A stretch of DNA of 64,000 nt, from positions 157,451,907 to 157,515,906 of the forward strand of contig CM042010.1 in assembly GCA_023525715.1 (NCBI GenBank), written 5' to 3'. The translations under genes and the position numbers were made by a program. Positions 45,401-58,269 of this stretch are shown here, piece after piece (the stretch's first letter is position 1; the number at the start of each line of letters is the position of its first letter). This stretch comes from Cichorium intybus. Lineage: Eukaryota; Streptophyta; Magnoliopsida; Asterales; Asteraceae. The notes under the pieces were generated by a model, which was not told the origin of the DNA, made no database searches, and saw nothing but the letters and a program-made list of their open reading frames with translations.

Positions 45401-46494
45401 GTTTCCATGAGAAAGTCAAAGAGTTTGGCTTCTTTAGGAGCGAGGATGAGTCCTGCGTATATGTCAAGGCTAGTGGGAGTATAGTCACCTTTCTGGTGCT
45501 GTATGTCGATGACATACTGCTCATGGGAAACGATATTCCAACCTTGCAAGATGTTAAGGCTTGGCTTGGGAAATGTTTCGCCATGAAGGACCTAGGAGAG
45601 GCTGCCTATATTCTTGGGATTAGAATATTGAGAGATAGGAAGAAGAGACTGATTGGACTCAGTCAGGGTACATACTTGGATAAGGTACTAAAGAGGTTTA
45701 GTATGGAAAATTCCAAGAAGGGAGAGCTGCCTATTCAAAGTAATGCGAAGCTGAGTAAGACTCAAAGTCCGAGTACAGACGAGGAAATAGCTGAGATGAG
45801 TCGAGTACCATACGCTTCAGCTGTGGGATCGATCATGTACGCTATGACGTGTACTCGCCCTGACGTGGCTTTTGCTTTAAGCATGGTCAGTCGGTACCAG
45901 GGTAACCCTGGAAGGGCGCATTGGATAGCTGTGAAAAATATACTCAAGTATCTGCGAAGGACAAAGAACATGGTGTTAGTCCTCGGTGGCAGTGATACCT
46001 TGAGAGTTGAAGGATATACAGATGCCAGCTTTCAGACGGATAGAGACAGTGGTCGGTCTCAGTCGGGCTGGGTATTCCTTTTGAACGGTGGAGCAGTTAC
46101 TTGGAAAAGTTCCAAGCAAGAAACAGTGGCTGATTCCACGTGCGAATCAGAGTACATAGCAGCAAGTGAAGCGTCAAAGGAAGCGGCTTGGCTGAAGAAC
46201 TTTATCGGTGACCTTGGAGTAGTCCCGAGTATTCAGGAGCCCTTGGAACTGTTCTGCGATAATGAAGGTGCGGTCGCCTTGACAAAGGAACCGCGAGATC
46301 ATGGAAAGTCCAGACATATCGACAGAAAGTACCACTACATCAGGCATAGGGTAGAAGAAGGTCACCTCCTTGTAAAGAGGGTATCATCGGAAGATAATCC
46401 TGCAGATCCCTTGACAAAGGCTCTGAGTAGGATTAAGCATAATCAGCATGCTAGGAGCATTGGATTAAGAGATGATATAAGTTTTAGTAATTAG
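42463..46494 (+). pseudogene. Copia gag-pol polyprotein with one in-frame TGA
   Basis: The frame from 42463 encodes gag, zinc knuckle (CFYCKEKGHWKRSC), protease (LDTGCGFHICSD), gag-pre-integrase (LWHSRLGHISKK) and integrase (HTDVCGPF and SDRGGEYLS) up to an in-frame TGA at 44320-44322. It then continues in the same frame to 46494 with the rest of integrase, reverse transcriptase (KWIFKKKTDMDG and YVDDILLMG) and RNase H (YTDASFQTD, then ESEYIAASEA). The TGA sits after ERRN in the integrase C-terminal part, where the family usually has Arg; a CGA to TGA change would explain it. Everything else reads through, so this single stop is the only obvious lesion. Confidence 0.93.
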
Positions 46495-46496
46495 AT

Positions 46497-47279
46497 AGAT
46501 TCGAAACTTGTAACAATGTATTGTATTTGACTCTTGTGATTTAATAATAGAGATTTATTATGGTTCACTACTCTTGTCAGTACTTTATCATTGTGTTTCA
46601 TTTTGCATGTTTTACTTCCTGAATAATTGGATTATTCAAATATCCACAGTCGATTACACTTTAAGGGAGTAAGTGTGAAGTAAGACTGTCATGAATTGGT
46701 AATAGATTGTCTAAGGAGTTAGACATTGCAATTGGATTGCTGAACCATTCGTGAGTACTTGGAAATGGAGATTTGAGTATTGGATAAACCCGCGCTCAAT
46801 GGATTGCTTCATGGATTACATCACGAGCAATGTTGAGACGATAATATCTTTTGATCTTTAAGCTAAGACATATGAGTTATGACTTATTAGACGGTTGTTC
46901 ATTGATAATATGAAAACGCATCGGTAACTCGGTGTTATAAAACGTATTGTTGTGAGTGATTTGTCTGGTAAAAGACATAAGTATATGAGTCGAAGTTTAT
47001 TCGTCCCTTGACCCTAACGGGAAACAGATATCTGTAGGCCTCTCGATGATTTTGAAGTTGACTAAAATGGTTGGCCAACCGGGACTAAATTGGTAGTCTA
47101 AGAGTCATATGCAAATCGGAAATCGAGGAACAGTGAATCAGACCAGATTGATTTTATCCATGTCTTGAGTCTGAAAATATCTTGTTGGACGGAGGATCAT
47201 CAGATCACTTATCTTTGGACAGAACTGACTGGGTCAGAGTTCAGACAATTAAAGTCATAGACTTATCCAAGTGGGAGAC
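46497..47279 (+). other. 3' non-coding part of the Copia element
   Basis: No ORF. Ends with the polypurine tract AAGTGGGAGAC directly before the 3' LTR. Confidence 0.8.
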
Positions 47280-48048
47280 TGTTGGATTAGGTGTCTAAGC
47301 CATGACTTGTAATTGAACTTTTATCTTATGGTTAAAAGCAAAGTCCATTTGGGTTGCCCTCATGGGTGGAGGAAAGATAGTTCAGTAGAGAGAATAGTTG
47401 ATTTATTAATTGTATAATAAATCAATAGAAAATATATATATAGTTTATTAATATATTTAAGTGCTAATATATTAATTAGAAACTATATTAATTAATTGAG
47501 ATTTAATCTAGAATTAATTGGATTTAATTTGGAGATTAAATTAATTAATTAAAAAGGTGCAGGGACTGGTATGGCATTTATTCAATAGTTGAATAACTGG
47601 CCAGGAAAACCAGGGACCAAAAGTGGCGCCAACTTGGAGGCTCCTCCAAGGGTTTGGCGAAACCCTAATTAGGGTTTGGTAAGCCTGGTCCAAGTGGTCA
47701 AAAGCCTTGTCCAATTGGAGGCTCCTTAGGGTTTCAGGTGTAACCCTTGGAGGCTATAAAAGGAACCCCCTGGCACCTCATATTCACGCCATTTTCTCTC
47801 TGGATTTACTCTGCTGGACTGATTCTTCCATCCCCTGGGTGTGACTTTCATCTGAGGCAGGATAATTTTGCTGCTGCTTAAAAGGATCATAAGATCAAAG
47901 GTTGGTTTTTCTTAATTCTTCTTTAGAATTGAATTGTATCTTTTAGGTTCTTAGTTCTAATCTTCATAGAAGAAAACATAGATCAATATTAGGGTTGCAT
48001 GTGAACCTTAGGTTATTTTGTGTTCATTGATTGCATAGAAACCCTTCA
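47280..48048 (+). repeat. 3' LTR of the plus-strand Copia element
   Basis: Same length and, by eye, same sequence as 40425-41193. Confidence 0.95.
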
Positions 48049-48053
48049 AAAAG

Positions 48054-49500
48054 TCACTATAGTTTCGCTAAAATTTCAGTTTAAACACTATATTTCTTTA
48101 TGTTCTATAAAAACAACTCATACTTTCAAAAAAATTCATAGTGACCACTATTTGTTTTATTTTATATTTTTTAAGAATTATTTTCATCGAAAGATTATGT
48201 AAAAAGTTACATATTGACATTTAGAAAGAAGTCTTAAGGTGATAGTTTGAGTATCAATTGTTATCTATATCAGTAATATCATATAAAGTTCTATCCGGTT
48301 TTGCATTTGATGGACTACTAGCGACTCGATTACAATGGACACAGTGAGTACATACATATTTGTTCTAACGATTAGTAGGCAATAAACCATATATAAGGTC
48401 TTATTTTCCGATTGATGAGATGAATAGGTTCGAATAACATATCAAGTGAAACATAATTTTGGGACTTGGCAAATTAGTTGAGTGATTAGAAAAGCTGCCT
48501 CCATGACATAGCTAAATTGGTTCCAATGTTGCATTTTGGGGTTTGGACAAGAAACATACCCGTATTCAAGTTTACCAGTGGTAGCATGGGGCTTCGTGCA
48601 ATTATAGTTTCACACCTTTAAGTTGTGTTTGACATACATAAGCTAATTTATTTTTTGAGCTTATTACATTGTAGTGCTTCTTGGTACCACTAAAATAGCT
48701 CATAAGTTAAGCCTTTTAGTTAGCTATTTAAAAAGCTATTTATGATGGCTTATTGATAAGCTCATGAGGCTTTTTACACAAGTTCTTCAAATATACCTTT
48801 ATATGCTCATTTCCCCTTTATATCTAATGTCCTTTTATGTTATTTTACATTTGTCATCTAGTTTGAGTTCGTTTTTACCAAACTATTATTTTATCAACTG
48901 TTCATTAAATACAACCTTAATGTACACGTTGCTAACGAGTCAAGTTGCAATCTCACTCTTCTGAGATGTACACGTGTCCGAGCGATTTATTTAAATGCAT
49001 GCTTAAATAGTCACATGATATTCTTTAACGATCTGTTTTCGAGTTTATTTTAGGAGGGTAAGTGAATAAAGCTAAGGAAATCTAAGTTGAAATGTGCTCT
49101 TGAAGTCTTCGTAAGAAAGGAAAAGGAATGGATGGAAGGGGAAGAGAATAGAAGAGAAAATAGGGTACGAAACCATCGTCAATTCTTTGGCGGATTAGGA
49201 GAGGAAGGGAAAGAAATATACACAAATTACATTTATGCCCATAAAGCAAGCCATTTCTTTCCAATGAAGAGCATAAATGTAAATATGTTGATTTTCTTTC
49301 ATTTCCTTCTAAATTGAGAACATCAATTTCCGTAATTTCTCTCCGACTTAAAAACACAGTTAATTACTTCCATTTCCCTTCGTTCTCTTAGCTTTCATGA
49401 AAAAAATCGTACACCAGAGATGGTGCAAGAAGTCAACATTTTGAGGTTTAAGTTATTATTAACACAATAATCTGATTTATTGACCAATATATTTTAAGAA
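48054..49500. other. spacer with weak MITE-like block
   Basis: No gene. About 48617-48925 has TAAGTTGTGTTTGACA-like sequence at one end and a loose inverse at the other, a possible degraded MITE. The block at 49085-49380 is purine-rich with short ORFs only. Confidence 0.35.
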
Positions 49501-49588
49501 TAGGGGTGAGTTTGGGTCCGGAACCGACGACCTGGACGAAACCTCATTCGAAGTGATGAAGGGAACCGAAAACCGACCCATGTAGAAG

Positions 49589-50002
49589 TAGGGGTGTCAA
49601 AAAGTTTCGTGAGATCCCAATTCCGTATGTTTTTTTTTTCAAAAATTGGGGATCAGGTACGGGCGCGGGGGCGGATTTCACTCCCGTTTGTTTTTCGGGG
49701 TCGGGAGTAGGCGGTTCCGTCTGGAAATACCCACAGGTGTCACCGTTTGTATATAAATAAAATAATAAATATAATATATATTATTAAATTCTGGGTCTGG
49801 GTCTGGGTCTGGGTCTGGGTCTGGGTCTGGGTCTGGGTCTGGGAAAAACATTGTTTTTCGAGTCTTAAACGGGGGAATGGGGCTGGGAGCAGGGGTGATT
49901 TCAGAATTCGGGGGAGAGATCGGGGGTTAAGAAACCGGGGAATTCGTGGGAGGGGGCGGGGGAGCCTACTTTCACTCCCGTTTGGTCCCGTTGACATTCC
50001 TA
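49589..50002. mobile_element. hAT-type MITE, 414 bp, nested
   Basis: Starts TAGGGGTGTCAA and ends TTGACATTCCTA (imperfect inverse). Perfect 8-bp target duplication TGTAGAAG at 49581-49588 and 50003-50010. Contains a GGGTCT microsatellite. Confidence 0.9.
49791..49843. repeat. (GGGTCT)n hexanucleotide microsatellite, about 9 units
   Basis: Perfect CTGGGT repeats over about 53 bp inside the nested MITE. ORFs on both strands across it are artefacts. Confidence 0.95.
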
Positions 50003-50598
50003 TGTAGAAGGAGAAGGCTTGGTCCTCGGTTCAGGTAATTTCGGGTTTGGAACCAAGAAGAACCGAAGGTGTCGTGGATTCGGGTTTTGGACTCGAATGG
50101 GTAGGAGCCGAGCCCGATTCCATATAGGAGTCTTCATTTTTTTTCTTTCTGGTCGTGAATGCATGCGTAAGACCAAGATACCCTAATTTAATTTGACTCT
50201 TTAAATTCCAATCAGATTCTTAACCCAATACTCTATCGAAAAACCGTCCCGAAACCGATTAAAGCCCACCCCTTGGACCGAGAACCGACCATATAGTATA
50301 CTCGGTTAGCAAAGCCGGGTTTGATACCTCGGTGCTTAGGGTCGGGTTCGGTTCCTGGGAATACTCACCGCTATCAGATGATAAAACCATGAATTATTAA
50401 AGAGTCTCTTAGCAATAAATTGCTATGAATGGAAATTGTTAAAGATTTTAATTTGGGCTTGAAGCCCATCAAAGCGGTTTAAGTTGTGAAAGACTATTGG
50501 AATCGAATGGAACTTTGGACGAACGCAGATCATGATAATCAAATCTTAAAACCGCCATTAAACCCTAGGATTCAGGAAGCACTTCTTGACAAACTGAA

Positions 50599-53329
50599 AT
50601 GGAGGAAGACGATTCTATGATTACCACGGAAGGTAACAATAAAGAGGGCATGGAAGTGGAAGTTGCTCCGGCTCTCATCTCGGTTCATCCTGCTCAGGAG
50701 TCCGTCGCTGTCGCCGTTGGCTGTGAGCTCCGTGTATTCAATCTCAGGTAAAGTTCCTATTTCTTTATCAGAAGCTTTAGTCTTCAGTTAATCAGAGCTT
50801 AACTTAATCTCTGAATGTTAAACGGTCGACTTCATATTAAATGGACATCAAACTTTAAGAGAAGAAATTAGTAACGAGATTCAACTTTATAACAAGCAGT
50901 GCAACTGAAAAGTTGATAACGTGAGATGTTGCGACAAATTTACATACGATTGAAAGAAGTAAAAAGTGCTAAAAGTGATTCTGGGCTACAAGTTTTCCAA
51001 ATTTGGCATCAACAATCAAAAATCAAAATATATACGTGTTTTTTTTTGGAATGGAGAGAATGATCATCGGTATAATGTTGTTGACATAAACCTGACATTT
51101 TTATAAAATTGCTACTTCACAGAGAAGGCTGCCCAGTAACTTTAGGCGCTGAGTCAAGTGAAGCTTGCCATCATAAGGAATCTATCAGAGCAATCCGCTA
51201 TGGTGCAAAGGGTAAAGTCTTTGTGTCTGCTGGTGATGACAAAGTAGTCAAGATTTGGTCCACATATTCATGGCGCTGTTTGTATTCCGTGTAAGTTCTT
51301 TTTGTTGAAAACATACCACCATAGCATTTCAAAATCGTTTCAACTTGATTTTACTGATATTATTTTCATCTTTTGACCCTTAAAAGGCCAACAGAGAAGA
51401 AAGTGAGTGCAGTTGCCATAAGTGACAATGGACAATTTGTTTGCTATGCTGATAAATTTGGAGTTGTTTGGGTTGTTGAACTGGACCAACTTTCTGAAAA
51501 TCAAACACTAGTCCAGAAGAAGGGATCACCACTTCTTGCCCATTATTGTAGTATCATCACTAGTCTGGTAAGTGATCATCTTGATAGTAAATACACAAAG
51601 CAAATTGAACTATTATACACAAATATGCTAACAATAATATAAATCTTCCAGGATTTTTCACCAGATGGACAGTTCATTGTTACTGCTGACCGTGATTTCA
51701 AAATTCGTGTAATACACTTCTCACACCCCAATTAGTAACATACTATTCTTTATTCATGACAGGTCACCTAATTACAATTTACTCAAATATGCTCTTCTTT
51801 ATCCATATGACAGGTCAGCAAGTTTCCGAAGAAACCTATAGATGGAGCCCATGAGATACAAAGTTATTGCCTTGGCCATACAGAGTAAGTGAGTTACTGG
51901 AAATGATATAGTTTTTTCATTCCTCTGTCTGGGAAATAATAATACATTGAACATACATGTTTCTTTTTCACTCATTGTTATGCATCTATGGCAGATTTGT
52001 GTCTTGTGTAGCCTTTGTCTACAATCAAGAATTTCCACAGGGGTATTTAGTATCTGGAAGTGGCGATTCAACAGTGAGAAAATATTAGAACCTTAACTTT
52101 TGTAAAATTTGGCATTATGAATTTTGTCACTCTAATAAATCGGACATTCTTGTGGTGTAGGTCCGCTTGTGGGATTTTGCATCTGGATTGCTTCTTCATA
52201 CATGTGAAGTTGGATCAGAGGTATCTTGTTCTGCTTTTATAATACAATGTCTGACATGTTATCTTTTATTCATAAGACAAGATGCATATTCCGTTACAAA
52301 TGATCTTTTTGAAAATTTACTGGCTTTTTATAGGTAGGAGGACATCAACAGACAAATGGAACAGAAAACAATCATTATGCAGTGACAGATCTTTGTGTTA
52401 CACCTGATGGTTCATCAATATTTGTAGCTGTTCAAGGGTAAAATTGTCTTGTTGATCTTCAAACATATGTTTTAAAAGAAAATTTCCGATTTAAAAATTA
52501 AAATGCAGGTTGCCAGGAATATTGGTGTTGAGTTGCAACCTTTCTGCTAAAACTCTTTCTGTTTTAAGGGTAAGTACCTACAGCCTTGAATGCCATAGAT
52601 CAATGTATAGTTTAAGGTATTCAAGAAATAATAAAATAGTTTCCTTTATCTGCTTATTATAACATTCTACAGTTATCTTTTTGCTGTTAGAGCAACTTAC
52701 TTTGAAATTTTGACCAAATAATAGCAATATTACCCTAACACAAAGAAATTTTCACAATTTTTCAAAGTATAAGCTTGAAAGTACAATGTCATGATAGAAA
52801 TTACGGATAAAAAGTAAATAAAAGTATGTTGCTATTTCTTGCCTCTGACGCTATATTAATAAACAAAAAAGAGGTTGCTATTTCTTACACAAATGATTCA
52901 TTAAATGAAAGTACATTGCTATTTTCTGAGAAGGTGGTTTCTATCAATGGAGAAGATTTCATACCCACAAGCATAGGAAGTTCATTGACATCAGATTTGT
53001 TATGGATGGTGATGGGAGTTTCCAATATGCCTGGTTTTGATTCTTCATCATTGGCTCGAGTGCGTGTTATTTCTGGTTTAAACAGATGCAAATCAGGATG
53101 TGTTGAAGAAGATGACAAGATAAAAATATTGGAAGATAAACAAGTGCCATGTGGAGAAAATGTGTTGGAAAAATTGCAGGGAAGTTTGTGTATTGATAAA
53201 CAGGTTTTCTCAGCAGCTGCTGAAGCTGTAAAGACGTCGATGCGCAATTTGTTGATTAAAAAACAGTATTCGTCTGAGAGACGCGACTTTAGAAAAAGAG
53301 GCCGCAATGACCGAAAGGGAAAGAGATAG
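50599..53329 (+). CDS. WDR4/TRM82-like non-catalytic subunit of tRNA (guanine-N7) methyltransferase
   Basis: Ten exons with GT-AG junctions: 50599-50747, 51123-51290, 51387-51567, 51652-51708, 51814-51884, 51995-52073, 52161-52220, 52334-52437, 52509-52569 and 52931-53329; about 442 residues. The WD40 propeller includes KVFVSAGDDKVVKIWS, DFSPDGQFIVTADRDFKIRVS, YCLGHTEFVSCVAF and LVSGSGDSTVRLWDF. The ADRDxKIRVS and YCLGHTEFVS motifs are hallmarks of WDR4/Trm82, which holds the catalytic METTL1/Trm8 subunit on tRNA for m7G46 formation. The C-terminus is basic (KRGRNDRKGKR). The last acceptor is uncertain: 52930/52931 fits the family best, but 52873/52874 is also in frame and would add 19 residues. 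It lies tail to tail with the PIG-Y-like gene. Confidence 0.88.
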
Positions 53330-54421
53330 GGGATAATTTATTTTGATAATTTATGTGTGTTTTATGCCATTTATTTAGAAATTAATGATTTTTATGTCTT
53401 GAGTTTTTTGCGGCTGGAAATTGGTTAACTGTACACTTATGTTGTGTCAAAGATCTACAACTTAGTTTTATGATTAAAATCTAGTAAGATTGTATTGTTT
53501 TCTTTCGTAACGTCTTCCTTGTTGCGTCCATTTTATGCATACTTGTAGTTAAGTTCTGTTTTATTAATCGAAATTTATAAATCATGACTATTGAAAAACG
53601 TTAAAAAAAAAAAAAAAAAAAAAAGCATTTTCATTTGACCTTCCATGTTAGTTGAGGTTCTTTCATGATAATTTTGACCTCTCTATAGATAAATCAAACA
53701 AATTGGGTTATAATTTATATCTTTAATCTCTGATATATAAAATAAAATATACGTGTCTGAATTTACTGTTCATGTATTTTTATCATGTCAAATATTTACG
53801 AGGTCTTGTATATGTATCTAGGTATAAGTGGTTTCGTGGACTTGCGTTTCATTCAATCTATGTAATCTGTTTTCTTTGGACATTCCAACTATTAAGTTAG
53901 ATTGCATCTCTTTACGATTACAACATGAATCTTTCCCTTTGTTCACATTAGATTACATACGAAAACATCCTCTGCATTAAAAATATTGCAATTTGCCATC
54001 CATTTTACCCATCTTTATTAAAACATATTCATTTCAAAGATAACGGTAGTCTTTGTTATTCAGATGATCATATATTTATCGACCAATTTTTTTCAATTGA
54101 CATAACTTGTGGACATAACATTCAGATCATTCAAAATGTGGTGGATACTTGTTTTCAGGAAAAATTTCCCCATCTAGTCCTCCAAACCTTTGGGCTAAAG
54201 ATGCACAAAAATTCCTTAAAACACAGCTCCAACAATGTAATTTCTTTAACCACCATGTGTTGTACATGATACAAAAAATATGATTTCCAACTACAAACAG
54301 CATTGGGTTATCTAGGAAGCTGTTACTAGAAAATTAGAGTCTTTGTCCCATTTTGTTCCAACTCTCAGGGTTTTGCCCCATTAACATCAATCAAGGCATG
54401 TCAAAAACATGTCATGTCATG
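53330..54421. other. intergenic between convergent genes
   Basis: 3' flanks of the WDR4-like and PIG-Y-like genes. An A-run of about 22 bp at 53603-53624. No gene seen. Confidence 0.5.
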
Positions 54422-54801
54422 TCACGCATGCTTAAACATTTTCATGCTAAGCCAATAAAAGTATACCGCAACCACAAGCACCGGGAGTGTCAAGGGCACC
54501 AAGAAGCAATAGTACCTGTTTCAAAATATATAATCAAAACTAATGACTGATTTCAGCATGATATATTTCCAACCAAAACCAAAATGCAATGCATTCCATT
54601 GGAATATAACAGGAAGGAAACAGTAGACCAAAAATCATACCTGTCATTTTGTATTGCAGAAATAATAGCATTATCCGAATTAGAGACTAGTTTCGATATA
54701 ACTGCAGTATAAAGGAAACCGCCAAAAAAGGTGGACCCAAATATAACTAACAAGCCTCCCCAAAAGACTCTCTCGTTGGCAGTTATAAATCGTGAGATCA
54801 T
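54422..54801 (-). CDS. PIG-Y-like small membrane protein (GPI-anchor GlcNAc transferase subunit)
   Basis: Two exons on the minus strand, 54801-54641 and 54515-54422, give an 84-residue protein. Two hydrophobic segments are visible: GGLLVIFGSTFFGGFLYTAVI near the N-terminus and CFLVPLTLPVLVVAVYFYW near the C-terminus, with the ending WLSMKMFKHA. The second segment and end resemble the PIG-Y family (a FLLLPxTxPV motif and a final MxxxKLFxHx), a subunit of the ER complex that adds GlcNAc to phosphatidylinositol in the first step of GPI-anchor synthesis. The start is the Met in MISRFITANE; a longer frame begins only at a GTG. Family assignment is from memory of short motifs. Confidence 0.72.
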
Positions 54802-55880
54802 TGCCACCTCTTCAAACACTTTGAACCAAATATCAACGCCCTACTTCCTGAACAAACATAAACAATCATTCAATTTACCCATTTTGTCCATCATCTTACC
54901 ATGGCTTTTCAAGATTTTAAGTCAACGATAAAACCCTAATCTCAATTTACTTCCCATTTCAACAACAAAACTATAAAAATTGTAACATCATGTATTAACA
55001 TTTCGGCTAAATAGTCATCAATTTTAACTAAAATCAGTTATGCAGCAAGATCGTATACATACTTCAAGTTCCCAAAGTACACTTCAATAGTTGGTAAGTT
55101 CAAATGCAAATTTTAAATTCATTCATTTGTTGCACTCGACTAGCAATTTCATTCACAAATTCCATAACATTGCAGATAAATTCAGTGTTTCAAATAGATG
55201 CAAATAAAAAGTACAAATATACGACATATTTATAACATAAAACAAACAATTTAATATGAAAAACTGCTTCTTGTTGATTTTACCAGGATTGAGGATAATC
55301 AAACCCAATTAAAAGCATACACATCATGTCATATAACTAGTAGGATGATAAACATAAAGGTCAAGATTGAATTTAAATCAGTTTAAACCTTTCAAGCCTC
55401 ATTTGGAAACATAGAGGTCCAACTGGATTTGCCACTTTAGTATGATGATCAACAGCGGTCAAACAGGTTAAAAAAAATAGATACGGTATGGACGAACAGC
55501 AAGTGAAATTTCTGAATCTAGTGGATGCCTACGAAGATTATACCACTTGGGTGGGATACTGGATGTTGGAGGAAATACTGAATGCTGCTTTAGTGATTTA
55601 CATGTTGGATGACTGGAATCGGAAATCGGAAGTATCTCCTGCGATTTACTTTGTTGGCTTCGGAAATCGGAAGCACCGATGTCGCACACTCGCACCTCGA
55701 AGATCGGAATTCGTAAACGGTAACTCGGAAGTCAGAAGCACCGGTGGGGCGGCGGTGGGCGGTGTCACGGTGCCAGTCGACAAAACGTGAAAATGAGGAA
55801 AACGGGAAGAAGTCGAGAACGGAGAAGTGAGAACGAAAAGGAAATAAGGGTGTGTTTGGGATCGCTTATTTATTAGTTTA
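54802..55880. other. upstream region of PIG-Y-like gene
   Basis: Probably its promoter and 5' UTR. A 100-codon ORF at 55488-55790 has no recognisable features. Confidence 0.4.
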
Positions 55881-56383
55881 TTACTATATAATATTAAAAC
55901 ACAATGTTTTCTAGAAGAAATCGTGGGGGGTGGGGGGGGTTTCAGAATTTTTAGCGGGGTGCCTTTTTTAGGCCTATTCCTGACTGTCACGTTCCGACAG
56001 ATGTCTTGCGTACCGACGTACCGTACAGCCACCATCGCATTCCTCTGTCGCCTTCTTCCTTCATCCACGTCTCCGACTCTTATCCCACACTACCATAATT
56101 TACAGAGCTTTCCTCCTTCTGAAGAGACACCGCCACAATCGCACCCCGTTCAGATTTGCTCTGATTTTTTTACACGTATTTAGGTTGGCTATTTTTTCTT
56201 TGATTTCCTTATCCCGCTTTCGTTTCGATTGCTTTTAAGTAAACCGTGTAGGTCTCAGGCATCACGCAGACGTGCACACAAGGCTGCGATTTCGATCAAA
56301 GGAAATCGAGAGACAAAATCGGGAGAAAAAAAATCAGGAATCAGAAAAGCATGAAACACACACACAAAAGCGATTCGTATGTG

Positions 56384-58005
56384 CAGGGGAGGTCCAAGGC
56401 ATGGGCGGTCTGGGCGACGGCCCAGGGCAGCATAACTTGAAAGGGCATCGATTTTAGGCTACTTACGTCTATGTCTCTGTGATAATATCGTTTTCGGCCC
56501 AAATATTTTCCGGATTTCACGTATCAGGTTGCAGAACGAGAGGCGTTGGGCGGTAACTAAAATTCTAGGCGGCGAAATGAAAAACCATGGCGCGTCACGT
56601 AGAATACGAGGAGACCAAATCCAACCGGTCGTTGGAATATTTAGCCAACTCGCAATCATACTCGGTAATTGTTGCGAGTGTTGATTGCCTTTGTATATCT
56701 TAGTTTCTCAATCGCTGTTTACATATAATTTCTTTGCTTCTTTGTACTTGTATTTATTTCTATCGGATAATCGGGACCTGAAATTGGAAATTGGAATCCG
56801 AAGTAGTCAACAAACAGGAACTCTTCCACTTTAGTCCCATGTATCTGTTTTTCTCGTGCCAACTAACAAAGACTTCAATTTCGATATGGAAATTTGTGGA
56901 AGCACTCGATCTATCAGGTCTTTTGTATTTGCGATTTGCTTTTTTCCAATTAGGGTAGCTATTCTTTTCGTTTATTAATTTAGTAATGATTAATGATTAC
57001 ATATTTCCTTATTTTTTAATTTCTATATATGCCTAATTTGCCTCATTGCATTCGACTATTTGTTCCATACTGAAATGGTTTTTCTTTGGAAGTCTCTAAA
57101 TAGTTATTTAAATGGTATTAATATGAAAACAAGTTATTTCTTTGGGTTTTTGAATGGTGGCCTACGAAATTTTACAAGCACCTGGCTAAAGTGCTTAATT
57201 TAGAAAAGGGTGTGAATTGAACATATGAAGATTGAAGACAATAGTCAGCATCAACATATATGTGCTCCTACAGAACAAACAAGAACAAATGACTCATGTG
57301 AACTGCTATATGGAATTAGTTTTTTACGGTATGTGTTGGTATTTCTTTTGGTTTTTGGATAATATGTTTATTAGTTATTCAAATAGAAATTGAGAATTGA
57401 TGAATATGCTAATCCTTTAAATGATTTATACTTTTTTTGTTTGATGCAGGCATAAAGGCCAAGTGTTAATAGATCATTGTGCTATTCTGCTAAGTTTTTC
57501 TATCAACAAACAAGGCGAAAGGGAAGCTTATATAAAGTTTTTATCTTTCTATGCAAGCAATGTATTCTGTAGTAAGATATATCAGAAAACTAAGTGTCAA
57601 CTTGGATTGACAACATGTGTAAAGGATTTAAACCGGTATAGAGTGGTGATTTAATTCTCTAAATGATCTGATTTCAGAAAAATGTTCTTAATAATATGGC
57701 TGTGGCTGTAAAAGCCTTATCGACTTTACTTTCTCTGCTTCGTGTGTTCTGTTTTCCCAAGTAGCAATGGAGTCCTTACACTTTATGGTCAAAGTTTAGG
57801 TTTTTCTTTGATCTAGGGGCTGCTATTTTATTTGTTCTTAGGTCTTATTTTGGTTACGTGTTGCCTTCATGTATAAACGTGGTCTATGTGGCTTTCCCCT
57901 ATATTTAGGTGTATATTTTTCATTAAATTATGTGTAATATTGGTTCACATGGGGCATTATTATGTCTTTCTGCCCAGGGCATGAAAAAGTTTAGGACCGG
58001 CCCTG
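56384..58005. mobile_element. hAT-type element, 1.6 kb, inside the Helitron-like element
   Basis: Inverted ends CAGGGGAGGTCC and CAGGGCCGGTCC (10 of 12). The flanks CGTATGTG (56376-56383) and TGTATGTG (58006-58013) form an 8-bp target duplication with one mismatch. No transposase recognised. The ends are of the same general type as the 7.3-10.6 kb element. Confidence 0.8.
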
Positions 58006-58269
58006 TGTATGTGTATGCGAGGAAGTTGTGAAAAAGGGAACCATGTCGATTTTCATCTACAATTGACTGACTTCCCTTATTCAATCTTCTAAAATTTGTG
58101 GATATTTGGATGTTTTGGTGTTGTTTGTGTTATGAATTTCATCATATCAGGTAAAATCGCAGGCTGGAATTTCTAACGTGTTGATTTTTTTCATGATTAA
58201 ATTAGGTTTTACTCGGGATTTCAGTTATTTTTCATTAAAAATTTTCTTTTTTTTTTCAGTTTAAGCCTA

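Larger units (their letters stand above)
40425..48048 (+). mobile_element. full-length Copia retrotransposon, 7.6 kb
   Basis: Two 769-bp LTRs (40425-41193 and 47280-48048) look identical by eye, with TG...CA ends. A perfect 5-bp target duplication AAAAG lies at 40420-40424 and 48049-48053. The primer-binding site TGGTATCAGAGC is at 41195-41206. The polypurine tract AAGTGGGAGAC ends just before 47280. A long untranslated leader (41207-42462) precedes gag-pol, and about 780 bp of non-coding DNA lies before the 3' LTR. Domain order gag-protease-integrase-RT-RNase H places it in Copia; the Tork-type lineage is possible but not established. Confidence 0.97.
49501..50373. mobile_element. outer hAT-like MITE containing a nested MITE
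   Basis: Ends TAGGGGTGAGTTTGGG and the inverse of CTCACCGCTA (TAGCGGTGAG). The interior is GGTTCGG/GGAACCGA-rich repeats. The flanks TTTAAGAA and TCAGATGA do not match, so the target duplication is lost or the limits are off. It holds the element at 49589-50002. Confidence 0.55.

Noticed and set aside
49740..50007. WVWVWV/QTQTQT ORFs on both strands
   Set aside because: Translation of the GGGTCT microsatellite inside a MITE.
55488..55790. 100-codon ORF upstream of the PIG-Y-like gene
   Set aside because: No family features and repetitive GGAATCGGAAGT-like content; could be leader sequence but coding is not supported.
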